This document shows positions 34,384 to 42,651 of a stretch of 51,543 bases of DNA, piece by piece; position 1 is the first letter of the stretch, and each line of letters begins with the position of its first letter. The stretch comes from an uncultured Oscillospiraceae bacterium (GTDB taxonomy: Bacteria > Bacillota > Clostridia > Oscillospirales > Oscillospiraceae), in the NCBI GenBank assembly GCA_900756575.1, contig CAAEKQ010000001.1, positions 1 to 51,543 of the forward strand. The letters are read 5' to 3'. The notes below the pieces were generated by a model. It saw only the letters and a list, made by a program, of their open reading frames with translations. It did no database searches and was not told where the DNA came from. The translations under genes were made by a program, and so were the position numbers.

Positions 34384-34884
34384 ATGAAAAAAATGTATCG
34401 ACTATTGTCTGTTTTTTTGGTATGTGCGTTGCTGATTCCGGTTAGCTCTATCTGTGTGTCTGCAGCGGATGAGGAAGAAACATACCTTTCGGATACCACT
34501 GAGGTAACTCTTTATCTGTCAGAAGAAGAGGCGCAACATCTTGATGAAGAGTTAGCCTATACCTCAAAGACTGTATATGCAAATAGTGATGGTGTTGCTC
34601 CGTGTTCAACCTATGCTATTGATTTGAGTTCATACGAAACCAAGTCGTATTCTTTTGGATATGTTGCGTCTGGAAAGACGATGTATATATGCTGTAAAGG
34701 CGGAGCCATTACAGGGACTCTGTATTATGGAAGCAAATCTACAAGTATGACAAATGTAGCATTTACTTCAACCTCTCGTGTCATTGATAGAACTTGTCTT
34801 AGTACCGGCAACTATTATAAGTTTTCGATGAAGAATGAAACAGGAAGCTATATTACACTGTCGCTGACGGTATATACATACTGA
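34384..34884 (+). CDS. secreted protein of unknown function (cargo)
   Basis: A 166-residue protein with signal peptide (MKKMYRLLSVFLVCALLIPV, likely cleavage after the SAA that follows). The acidic segment with LYLSEEEAQHLDEELAYTS is followed by a beta-rich, Ser/Thr/Tyr-rich mature domain (SYSFGYVASGKTMYICCKGG). It is clearly AT-rich compared with its neighbours. ATG 34384 is 9 bases after AAAGGAGG. The lipoprotein gene starts 1 base after its stop, so the two are made together. No family recognised. Confidence 0.75.
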   Translation: MKKMYRLLSVFLVCALLIPVSSICVSAADEEETYLSDTTEVTLYLSEEEAQHLDEELAYTSKTVYANSDGVAPCSTYAIDLSSYETKSYSFGYVASGKTMYICCKGGAITGTLYYGSKSTSMTNVAFTSTSRVIDRTCLSTGNYYKFSMKNETGSYITLSLTVYTY

Positions 34885-34885
34885 T

Positions 34886-37015
34886 ATGAAAATTCGCGCG
34901 TTTGTCTACGGTTTCCTGCTGACGTTGCTTTTAAGCGCCTGCGGTGGGAAGGAATCGGCCACATCGCAAGAGACGGTGGGCGATACACCGGCCCTGGAGG
35001 GAACAACATGGAGTACCGCAGAAGCGGATCTTACCGGTCTGGGTTACACAACCTCTATTTTTGATGTAGGGAATGCGGAGGGAGACGCGCAGACGGTGGA
35101 TGGAATGGTGCTTCTGGCGGAGGAGACAGAAACCGGACACCGGGTGACACAGATTTCTGTAGATGGCTCCGTGCTCCATCGGGAAGAGCTTGTGCCGCCG
35201 GAGGACAATGGCACCCTGTGCAAGGTACAATTTACAGAGGATGCGCTGTACTGCATCTATGAATGCATCAATCCCTCGGAGGACAGCGAGAAGCCGATTG
35301 TTCACGAATGGATGCAAAAGTACACCGCTCATGGCGAGCTGGTCTGGCAAAAGCAGCTTTTCGAGCTGCTGGGCATACAAGACGGAACGGAAACCTATTC
35401 CGATTTTATTGTCTCGGATCATACCTTGCTGCTTGCCACGGACAAGAAAATCTATTTTTTGGACGAAGACGGGCAGGCTCAGGATCAAATAGATAGTCCT
35501 GGGGAAGGAATCGAGTTTTGCTGCAGCAGCCAGGGAGATATTTACATCAAGAATGTTGTCTCAGTGAGCACACTGAATGTGCAGGCACGCAGCATTGCGG
35601 AAGAGAGTTTCCAGCTTTCCAATGGAGAACGGCTGTTTACCGGTGCCGGTCCATATGATCTTTTACTCCTGAGCGATGCCAAGCTCCGCGGGGTAAGCCT
35701 GGAGGAACGTTGCATTACAGAGCTTGTCCGATGGGCGGACTGCGACCTTTCCTCCAGTGTAGCGGGCGTGGTGTATCTGGGGGAAAACCAATACGGAATT
35801 GCGGCCTACAAAACCGTGCTGGGGGACACCCAGATGCTGAACCTGTCCTTTGTGCCCCAAGGGGAGGTTCCGGAGAAGACTATCATTCAGATGGCGGTGC
35901 CTGCGGTAGATCCTACATATTGGGCGGATACGCTGGGAACCGAAACGGTTTATGCTATTAACAACTTCAATCGAACCAATGACGATTATCGCGTGGAAAT
36001 CGAAACCTATGAAAGTGCGGAGCGCCTTCAGCTTATGATGACCACCGAAACGCCACCGGACTTAATCGTATTCGGCACGAACCTGGCTGGCGATGCTCCG
36101 AGTCAGAAAATCTATGAGGCGAAGGAATATCTCTGCGATTTAACCTCGTATTTGGACAGCGACCCAGAGTTGCAGAAATCAGATTTCCTGCCCAATGTGC
36201 TGAACGCGTTCGGCGCAAGCAGCGGGGCAATCTATGCAATGCCAACGGAGATCTATGCGGTGACAGAGTATATATCAGCGGAATATGCCAACGGAATAAC
36301 AGACTGGAGTATTGAGAATGCGTATGAACTGATGAAGTCGCTGCCGGAGGACACCTGCCTTATAGGCTGCGATGATCCTGATCTGGCAATTGATTTTCTC
36401 CTGCCATATTGTGTCGATCGGTTTGTCGATGTGGAGGCGTGCTCCTGCAATTTTGAAAATCAGGAATTTTATGACCTTCTGTATCTGTGCAGAGACGACT
36501 GCGGTCCGGAGACGCCGATCATGAACAGCGTGAGCCTGGATGGCGGCATCAGCAGTTACCTCCAGGAGGGGGGATCCCTGATAGGAGATCAAGCTGTATT
36601 TCTGGGCTATCCGGAGGCACCAGGAAACGGCGCTGCACTGAAATCCCTGGCTCGGTTTTCGATTACAGCCTCCAGTACGCAGCAGACGGGAGCGTGGCAG
36701 TTCCTGCGTACACTTCTGCTGCCGGAATTCCAGGAGCAGCTAGGCGGACATGGAATGTTCTTCTCACCCCGTAAGGATATTTTTGAAGAACGTATGGCTG
36801 TGGAGCAGGAGCATTTCCCTGAGATCAGCCCGGAGGAATACAAGGCGGCGGCAGAATTGATTCAGGGGGCTGCCTACTGCGCGGACAACGAATCTCCGGC
36901 CATTTCGATTGTGAAGGAAGAAGCGGCTGCGTTTTTTGCCGGGGATAAGTCGGCGGAGGATGTGGCCAAAATCGTTCAGAATCGCGTCAGCATTTATCTT
37001 GCTGAGCAGCAATAA
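34886..37015 (+). CDS. lipoprotein with beta-propeller-like region and solute-binding domain (cargo)
   Basis: A 709-residue lipoprotein: lipobox LSAC (Cys19), a first half (about 30-340) of short beta repeats such as VDGSVLHREEL and DGQAQDQIDS that looks like a propeller, and a second half (about 350-709) like a family 1 solute-binding protein (VYAINNFNRTNDDYRVEIET, PPDLIVFGTNLAG, GAIYAMPTEIYAVTEY, then QQTGAWQFLRTLLLPEFQ). No permease or ATPase is encoded on the element. Start ATG 34886 has no ribosome site of its own and relies on coupling to the preceding gene. Confidence 0.78.
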   Translation: MKIRAFVYGFLLTLLLSACGGKESATSQETVGDTPALEGTTWSTAEADLTGLGYTTSIFDVGNAEGDAQTVDGMVLLAEETETGHRVTQISVDGSVLHREELVPPEDNGTLCKVQFTEDALYCIYECINPSEDSEKPIVHEWMQKYTAHGELVWQKQLFELLGIQDGTETYSDFIVSDHTLLLATDKKIYFLDEDGQAQDQIDSPGEGIEFCCSSQGDIYIKNVVSVSTLNVQARSIAEESFQLSNGERLFTGAGPYDLLLLSDAKLRGVSLEERCITELVRWADCDLSSSVAGVVYLGENQYGIAAYKTVLGDTQMLNLSFVPQGEVPEKTIIQMAVPAVDPTYWADTLGTETVYAINNFNRTNDDYRVEIETYESAERLQLMMTTETPPDLIVFGTNLAGDAPSQKIYEAKEYLCDLTSYLDSDPELQKSDFLPNVLNAFGASSGAIYAMPTEIYAVTEYISAEYANGITDWSIENAYELMKSLPEDTCLIGCDDPDLAIDFLLPYCVDRFVDVEACSCNFENQEFYDLLYLCRDDCGPETPIMNSVSLDGGISSYLQEGGSLIGDQAVFLGYPEAPGNGAALKSLARFSITASSTQQTGAWQFLRTLLLPEFQEQLGGHGMFFSPRKDIFEERMAVEQEHFPEISPEEYKAAAELIQGAAYCADNESPAISIVKEEAAAFFAGDKSAEDVAKIVQNRVSIYLAEQQ

Positions 37016-37018
37016 CGC

Positions 37019-37063
37019 ACTGCGCAGCGCTGGAACCTACTACCGGCGCTGCGCAGTTGTTAA
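37019..37063 (+). terminator. terminator of the cargo lipoprotein gene
   Basis: Fifteen-base stem ACTGCGCAGCGCTGG/CCGGCGCTGCGCAGT (37019-37033 with 37043-37057, one G-U type mismatch), then TGTTAAA. Confidence 0.7.
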
Positions 37064-37312
37064 ATAACGTTACATTAACAGGCGAGTAATAGAAAAGAGA
37101 AGCGGATGCCTTAGCGCTTGGAGAATTTAGGATGGGGACATTATGACAACAGAAATTATGATACACCGTAATTCTTGGAGAATCTGAACAATCCTCATAG
37201 CCGGAAACAAATTGTCTGTAAAAATTATTTAAACTGCAACTTTTGAATGTGAGCTGGCACACAGTGAATTAATTAGATAAGTGAGACAGTACGGTTTCTT
37301 GATGGTGTATCG

Positions 37313-37334
37313 TGATACTATTTTGATACTAAAA
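37313..37334 (+). repeat. right copy of the putative integrase arm-type repeat
   Basis: TGATACT-AT-TTTGATACTAAA, matching 27809-27830 in sequence, spacing and orientation, about 100 bases inside attR. The rest of 37064-37433 is AT-rich and holds no gene I can support. Confidence 0.6.
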
Positions 37335-37365
37335 AATCTGCGAAAACAAAATAATGCATAAAATG

Positions 37366-37383
37366 TTAACAAAAATGCGAATG
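37366..37383 (+). repeat. 18-mer repeat, copy 3
   Basis: TTAACAAAAATGCGAATG, identical to 28599-28616, about 50 bases from attR. Confidence 0.75.
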
Positions 37384-37433
37384 ATAAATAGAGCATAACA
37401 CTGAAAAAAAGCAAGCGTTATGCTGAATCAGCC

Positions 37434-37445
37434 GAGTGGGAATAA
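37434..37445 (+). repeat. right attachment site core (attR)
   Basis: GAGTGGGAATAA, exact match to the guaA 3' end at 27738-27749. The region 37446-37620 to its right contains no recognisable gene; a hairpin GAAACC/GGTTTC near 37459-37484 is all I see. Confidence 0.8.
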
Positions 37446-37620
37446 ATTGAAAAAGTATGAAACCCTAGTAATATCAATGGTTTCAAGGTTTTCAAAGAGC
37501 CCGTTGATAAGATTTTGCTCGGTACCCTTTATCGTGTGTATCGAGTGGTTTGTGAGTGAAAAGTAATATCTTGTGGCTCGCAAAAACACCATATTAACAT
37601 TAAACCCCGTACTGACGGAT

Positions 37621-37815
37621 TGAAGTGCCCCTTGTCAAGTAGACAGTGAAAAAACAAAAAAATTATTTGTTGGAGATGGTCTCTGCATTGGCAGAGACCA
37701 TCTTTTTATGCAGCAGCGTGAAACTCCATAGGCGTCATGCAGTGAAGACGCTTCTGGTAGTACTTGGCATTATAGAAATGGATATATTCTTCGATGGCGA
37801 AAAGCCGACGCATTT
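37621..37815 (-). mobile_element. IS3-family insertion sequence remnant (transposase 3' end)
   Basis: On the minus strand the frame ending at TAA 37706-37708 encodes RLFAIEEYIHFYNAKYYQKR and continues LHCMTPMEFHAAA, the typical end of an IS3/IS150-group transposase DDE domain. Beyond it lies a U-tailed hairpin (37675-37686 with 37691-37702). A terminal sequence TGAAGTGCCCCTTGTCAAGT starts at 37621 and resembles an IS3-type inverted repeat. The rest of the element is missing to the right, where the sequence becomes unrelated near 37815. Confidence 0.75.
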
Positions 37816-37892
37816 GTTACCACAGGCTGTCACGTTAAAACATTTTTGATACTTAGTGATAAAAATGATATGAAGAATGCGATAATATTTTG

Positions 37893-37920
37893 TTGAAAAA
37901 AATAAAATTGACGATATAAT
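37893..37920 (+). promoter_or_regulatory. promoter of the peptide transporter operon
   Basis: TTGAAA (37893-37898), 16-base spacer, perfect TATAAT (37915-37920), 80 bases before the first start codon. GGTGGC (37931-37936) and GCCACC (37968-37973) could form a leader hairpin. Confidence 0.65.
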
Positions 37921-38000
37921 GTAGTTTGTTGGTGGCACAGATGCTTAACAAATTGATTTACCAACCCGCCACCATGAATTTCCTAGGAGGGATACGAAAC

Positions 38001-39668
38001 ATGAAAAAGGTACTTGCAACCATGCTCTGCTTGGCTATGCTGCTCAGTATGGCAGCTTGCGGAGGCGGAACTTCCACGGCTTCCACACCCGCAGCCGGAA
38101 GCGATACTCCTGCTGCTTCCACTGCTGAGCCCGCAGCACAGGATAACGCCGCTGCTGACGAAGCCCCCGCTGCTGAGGAGCCCGAGTCCACCGGCACCAA
38201 GGTGTTCCGGTATGGCACCGACGCCAACTCCACCACCTTTGACCCCGCATCCGACCTTCAGACCAACTCCGGCAGCTTCCTGGTTCACGCAGTGGGCGAG
38301 ACCCTGTGGACCGTAGACGCGGAAGGCAACATGGTGCCCAAGCTGGCCGAGTCCGTTGAGTTTGCAGATGACGACAGCTCCATGACCATTAAGCTCCGCC
38401 AGGGCGTGAAGTTCTCCAACGGCAACGATCTGACCGCTGACGACGTCCTGTTCACCCTGCAGCACATGATGGAGATGCCCCGTACCGCCTCTATGTACAC
38501 TTGGCTGGATATGGACAACTCCAAGGCGGAAGATGACTACACTGTAGTCCTGGCTATGAACAGCTACGATGCATCCCTCACTGATATGCTCTCCAACGCC
38601 AGCTGCATGATCCTCGATAAGGAAACCTGCGAGGCCGATCCCAGCTACGGTTGGCTCTATGGCACTGGCCCCTATAAGCTGGCAGGCGACGGTCAGTCCG
38701 ATAAGTCCGGCTGGGAAGAATCCGTCAAGTATACTCTGGTTCGCAACGACCTCTACTGGGGCGATCAGCCCTACTACGACGAGCTGGATGTGCACTTCTA
38801 CTCTGAGGAATCCACCCGTTACGCCGACTTCCAGGCCGGTAACCTGGACGCTGTGTTCCTGACCGAGGCAACTTACATCAATAACCTGAACAACGGCGCC
38901 GTTATGGATTCCAGCCTGATCAGCGTGGAAGAGCCCGGCGTGGTTGGCTTCGAGATGGCATCCTCTGACGTTACCACCGGTGCATTTGCCGATATCAATG
39001 TCCGGAAAGCATTTGCACACTGCCTGGATATCACCGCTATGGTCGAGGGACTGGGCGAGGGCGTTTATAAGCCCGCCACCTCTCTGGTCAGCGAAGACAG
39101 CTGGGCCTACAAGGATCTTGGTATGTATGAGTATGACGAGGCCAAGGCCAAGGAGTACATGGAAAAAGCCGGTTACTCCGTGGACAATCCTCTGACCATC
39201 GCCGTCTATGCGGAAGGCACTGCATGGTACTCCAAGCTGCTGGAAGCTGCTCAGGCTTACTGTGCAAAGGTTGGAATCAACCTGGATCTCACCGGTGTTG
39301 CCGATTTCGCAACCATTCTTCCTGTACTGCTCTCCGGCCAGCAGGATATGACGCTCGGCAGTGCTTCCAACGGCTCCGGTAAGGATCCTGCCTGCCAGCT
39401 GCAGCAGTTCGGCCCCCTGTCCGATAACATCCTGATTCGTTCCACCGATCCCGAGCAGGTTGAGCTCTTCAACAAGGGCATTTCCTCTCACGACCAGAAG
39501 GAGCGCGCCGAGGCTTATCAGAAGTTTATGCAGAACATCCATGATGACTATCTCTTCGTGCCCATCTACAGTGGTACCAAGAACTATGGTGTGAACAATG
39601 CCCACAGCAGCTTTGCAGCAGCCATTGATAACTCCTGCACCGTGGATCCTACTCTGCTGACCGATTGA
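38001..39668 (+). CDS. peptide-type ABC transporter, substrate-binding lipoprotein
   Basis: A 555-residue family 5 binding lipoprotein (DppA/OppA type): lipobox MAAC (Cys20), Ala/Pro/Glu linker to about residue 65, then FRYGTDANSTTFDPA and MTIKLRQGVKFSNGNDLTADDVLFT typical of the fold (read in overlapping parts). ATG 38001 follows TAGGAGGG. Ligand is a peptide or another small molecule; nickel or glutathione cannot be excluded. A strong hairpin separates it from the permease genes. Confidence 0.9.
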   Translation: MKKVLATMLCLAMLLSMAACGGGTSTASTPAAGSDTPAASTAEPAAQDNAAADEAPAAEEPESTGTKVFRYGTDANSTTFDPASDLQTNSGSFLVHAVGETLWTVDAEGNMVPKLAESVEFADDDSSMTIKLRQGVKFSNGNDLTADDVLFTLQHMMEMPRTASMYTWLDMDNSKAEDDYTVVLAMNSYDASLTDMLSNASCMILDKETCEADPSYGWLYGTGPYKLAGDGQSDKSGWEESVKYTLVRNDLYWGDQPYYDELDVHFYSEESTRYADFQAGNLDAVFLTEATYINNLNNGAVMDSSLISVEEPGVVGFEMASSDVTTGAFADINVRKAFAHCLDITAMVEGLGEGVYKPATSLVSEDSWAYKDLGMYEYDEAKAKEYMEKAGYSVDNPLTIAVYAEGTAWYSKLLEAAQAYCAKVGINLDLTGVADFATILPVLLSGQQDMTLGSASNGSGKDPACQLQQFGPLSDNILIRSTDPEQVELFNKGISSHDQKERAEAYQKFMQNIHDDYLFVPIYSGTKNYGVNNAHSSFAAAIDNSCTVDPTLLTD

Positions 39669-39715
39669 TCTCGTTTTGCGTAAGGGCATAACCATTCGCC
39701 CGATCCCGTAGCACG

Positions 39716-39749
39716 CGCGGCGGCAGGGACTCCTGCCGCCGCGTTTTCT
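39716..39749 (+). terminator. strong intercistronic terminator-like hairpin
   Basis: Perfect 12-base stem CGCGGCGGCAGG/CCTGCCGCCGCG (39716-39727 with 39732-39743), GACT loop, TTTT tail. Probably limits permease/ATPase expression relative to the binding protein. Confidence 0.85.
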
Positions 39750-39776
39750 GATATCTCCTTAGGAGGGGGATTATAC

Positions 39777-40745
39777 ATGACAAAATATATCATTCGCCGT
39801 CTGCTGATGATTATCCCGGTTCTGCTGGGTGCGGTGATTATCGTATTCACCATCAACTTCTTCAGCACCACGGATCCCGCCATGATTAAGCTGGGCCTCA
39901 ACGCCAAGGACGAGGTCAAGCTGGCGGAAACCCGAGAGGAAATGGGCCTCAACCGCCCCTATATTGTTCAGCTGGGCGACTATGTGTGGAAGCTCTGCCA
40001 TGGCGATTTTGGCAACTCCTATGTCTACTCCAAGAGCGTGTGGGAGTTGCTCAGCAGCCGTATTCCCAACACCCTGAAGCTGGGCCTGGGCGCTATGATT
40101 ATCTCCATCTGCATCGGCATTCCACTGGGACTTGTGGCGGCCCTGCACCAAAACTCCGCCATTGACTATGCCACCACCACATTCGCTGTTATTATGAACG
40201 CCATGCCCGGCTTCCTGGTGGCGGTCATTTTAATGCTGGTATTCGCACTCAAGCTGGGATGGTTCCCGCCATCCGGTGCTGACGGGTGGAAGAGCTTCGT
40301 TTTGCCCATCATTGCAGCGGGCATTGGCCCCATCACCCAGGACGCCCGTATGACCCGTTCCTCCGTGCTGGAGGTGATCCGGCAGGATTACGTCCGTACC
40401 GCCCGGGCAAAGGGCATTGCGGAAAAGCAGGTCATCTCCCGTCACGTGCTGAAAAATGCGCTGATTCCCATCCTCACCATGGTGGGCTCCGGTTTGGGCA
40501 GCTGCCTTGCCGGTTCCATTCTGGTTGAGATGATCTTCAATATCCCCGGTATGGGTATGCTCATCAACAGCTCCATTATGTCTAAGGACTTTATCACGGT
40601 ACAGGGCTGCGTTGTGGTCTGTGCCGTTGTGGTTGCGCTGGCAAACCTGCTTACCGACCTGGCCTATGCGTTTGTCGATCCTCGGATCATGGCCCAGTAC
40701 ACCGGCGGCAATAAGCGCAAAAAAGCTGCAAAGGAGGCTGCGTAA
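39777..40745 (+). CDS. peptide-type ABC transporter, permease (DppB-like)
   Basis: A 322-residue permease starting MTKYIIRRLLMIIPVLLGAV, the hallmark N-terminus of DppB/OppB proteins. The EAA-type loop is RTARAKGIAEKQVISRHVLK near residues 208-227. About six membrane helices. A shortened periplasmic loop holds the GLNRPYIVQLGDYVWKL segment. AGGAGGGG precedes the ATG. Confidence 0.92.
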   Translation: MTKYIIRRLLMIIPVLLGAVIIVFTINFFSTTDPAMIKLGLNAKDEVKLAETREEMGLNRPYIVQLGDYVWKLCHGDFGNSYVYSKSVWELLSSRIPNTLKLGLGAMIISICIGIPLGLVAALHQNSAIDYATTTFAVIMNAMPGFLVAVILMLVFALKLGWFPPSGADGWKSFVLPIIAAGIGPITQDARMTRSSVLEVIRQDYVRTARAKGIAEKQVISRHVLKNALIPILTMVGSGLGSCLAGSILVEMIFNIPGMGMLINSSIMSKDFITVQGCVVVCAVVVALANLLTDLAYAFVDPRIMAQYTGGNKRKKAAKEAA

Positions 40746-40747
40746 GG

Positions 40748-41650
40748 ATGGATGTGAAGACGACAAAAACCACGGAATCCCAGGGCGAACGCCTGAAAAA
40801 ACGCAGCAATGTGGGCGAAATCTGGCACCGCCTTCGGAAGAACAAGCTGAGTATGATCTGTCTGGCTGTTTTGGTCATTATGATCCTTGGCATTCTCTTT
40901 GCAAATGTACTGAGCCCCTATGATTATGCCGAACAGGATCTGACCCAGCGGTTTGCCCTGCCCAGCAAGGAACATTGGATGGGCTGCGACGATTATGGCC
41001 GCGATCTGCTGACCCGACTTCTGGTGGGCGGCCGGTACTCTCTGCTCATTGCCATTTTGTCCGTTGCCATCGGCATTATTTGCGGCATGGTCATTGGTGC
41101 CCTCTGCGGCTTCTTCGGAAAGCGCATTGACTCCACGCTGATGCGGATTATGGACGTGATCATGTCCATCCCCGGTATGATGCTGGCCATTTGTATTTCT
41201 GTCGCCATGGGCTCCGGTGTATTCAATACGGCGCTGGCGCTGGCCGTGGGTACCATTCCCATCATTGCCCGGCAGCTCCGATCCTCCACCATGCTGATCA
41301 ACAGCCAGGAGTACATCGAGGCGGCCCGTTCCTTTGGCGAGAGCAACTTCAAAATCATTATGACCCATGTAATCCCTAACTGTATGGCCCCCATCATTGT
41401 GCAGGCTTCCCTGTATATCGGCGGCGCCATTATGGGTATTGCCGGCCTTAGCTTCCTGGGCCTGGGCGTTCAGCCTCCCACGCCGGAATGGGGCAACATC
41501 CTCAACAACGGCCTGGACTTTATCTATGACTTTTCCACCCGCTGGCATGTAATCGTATTCCCCGCTCTATTTATCGTGGTTGCAGAGCTCTGCTTCAACC
41601 TGCTGGGCGACGGACTGCGGGATGCCATGGATCCCCGTATGCGTAAGTAA
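40748..41650 (+). CDS. peptide-type ABC transporter, permease (DppC-like)
   Basis: A 300-residue permease. The N-terminal OppC-type cytoplasmic segment (WHRLRKNKLSMICLAVLVIM) leads to GCDDYGRDLLTRLLVGGRYS and an EAA loop EAARSFGESNFKIIMTHVIP. The end GLRDAMDPRMRK is typical. Starts 2 bases after the DppB-like stop. Confidence 0.92.
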   Translation: MDVKTTKTTESQGERLKKRSNVGEIWHRLRKNKLSMICLAVLVIMILGILFANVLSPYDYAEQDLTQRFALPSKEHWMGCDDYGRDLLTRLLVGGRYSLLIAILSVAIGIICGMVIGALCGFFGKRIDSTLMRIMDVIMSIPGMMLAICISVAMGSGVFNTALALAVGTIPIIARQLRSSTMLINSQEYIEAARSFGESNFKIIMTHVIPNCMAPIIVQASLYIGGAIMGIAGLSFLGLGVQPPTPEWGNILNNGLDFIYDFSTRWHVIVFPALFIVVAELCFNLLGDGLRDAMDPRMRK

Positions 41651-41661
41651 GGAGAGCAGAC

Positions 41662-42651
41662 ATGAGCTTATTAGATATTAAAAATCTTACGATTCATTTC
41701 CAAACCGAAGAAGGCGACGTCTGCGCGGTAAACGGCATTGACCTCTCTGTGGAACCCGGAAAAACCCTGGGCCTGGTGGGCGAAACCGGCGCCGGTAAAA
41801 CCACCACGGCACTGGGCATTCTCCGCCTGATTCCGGAGCCCGGCAAGGTGCTTTCCGGTACCATTGAATACAAGGGGAAGGACATCATGCAGATGTCGGA
41901 AAAAGAGGTGCAGGACATCCGGGGCAACGAGATCTCGATGATCTTCCAGGACCCCATGACCGCCCTAAACCCGGTCATGACCGTGGGCGATCAGGTGGCC
42001 GAGGTAGTTCTGCGGCACCAGAACTGCACCAAGGCCGAGGCACAGGGCCGCATGATCGAGATCCTGGGCAAGGTCGGCATCGGTGCAGAGCGTGCCACTG
42101 ATTACCCGCATCAGTTTTCCGGCGGAATGAAGCAGCGCGTGGTCATCGCCATTGCGCTGGCCTGTAATCCTAAGCTGCTTCTGGCGGACGAGCCCACCAC
42201 TGCGCTGGATGTCACCATTCAGGCACAGGTCATGAGCATGATCAACGAGCTCAAGGAGGAGTTTGGTACCTCCATGATCCTCATCACCCATGACTTGGGC
42301 ATTGTGGCGGAATCCTGCGATACCGTTGCGATTATGTATGCAGGCAAGATCGTGGAGACCGGCAGTCTGGAGGAAATCTTCGACCATACGGCCCATCCCT
42401 ACACCATTGGCCTGTTCCACTCCATCCCCTCCTTGGAGAAGGATACCCGGCGGCTCCAGCCCATTGCGGGCTTGATGCCTGACCCGGCCAATCTGCCCTC
42501 CGGCTGCTCCTTCCATCCCAGGTGTCCCTATGCCGACGAACTCTGTGCCCAGCAGGAGCCTGATGCAGTGGAACTGAGCCCTGGCCATCTGTGCCGCTGC
42601 CATCACTGCGATCGGGTAAATGCCGGAAAGGAGGCGGAGACAAATGCCTGA
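41662..42651 (+). CDS. peptide-type ABC transporter, ATPase (DppD-like)
   Basis: A 329-residue ATPase with Walker A GETGAGKTT, signature FSGGMKQR, Walker B LLLADEPTTALD, and switch LITHDLG. The C-terminal oligopeptide-transporter extension holds CSFHPRCPYADELC, whose Cys pattern can bind a [4Fe-4S] cluster in relatives. Overlaps the next gene by 8 bases. Confidence 0.92.
   Translation: MSLLDIKNLTIHFQTEEGDVCAVNGIDLSVEPGKTLGLVGETGAGKTTTALGILRLIPEPGKVLSGTIEYKGKDIMQMSEKEVQDIRGNEISMIFQDPMTALNPVMTVGDQVAEVVLRHQNCTKAEAQGRMIEILGKVGIGAERATDYPHQFSGGMKQRVVIAIALACNPKLLLADEPTTALDVTIQAQVMSMINELKEEFGTSMILITHDLGIVAESCDTVAIMYAGKIVETGSLEEIFDHTAHPYTIGLFHSIPSLEKDTRRLQPIAGLMPDPANLPSGCSFHPRCPYADELCAQQEPDAVELSPGHLCRCHHCDRVNAGKEAETNA

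Larger units (their letters stand above)
27738..37445. mobile_element. integrative and mobilizable element in the 3' end of guaA
   Basis: A segment of about 9.7 kb bounded by the 12-base direct repeat GAGTGGGAATAA. It contains, in order, a C1-like repressor (-), excisionase-like gene, tyrosine integrase, MobC-like gene, AAA ATPase, candidate oriT and MobV relaxase (+). Then follow three minus-strand cargo genes (PadR set) and two plus-strand cargo genes. No coupling protein or type IV secretion genes are present, so transfer would need a helper element. Base composition is visibly more AT-rich than the flanks, especially at both ends and around 34100-34900. Confidence 0.85.

Noticed and set aside
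37229..37414. 61-codon hydrophobic minus-strand frame at the right end of the element
   Set aside because: Overlaps the arm-type and 18-mer repeats, lies in AT-rich DNA, and has no ribosome site.
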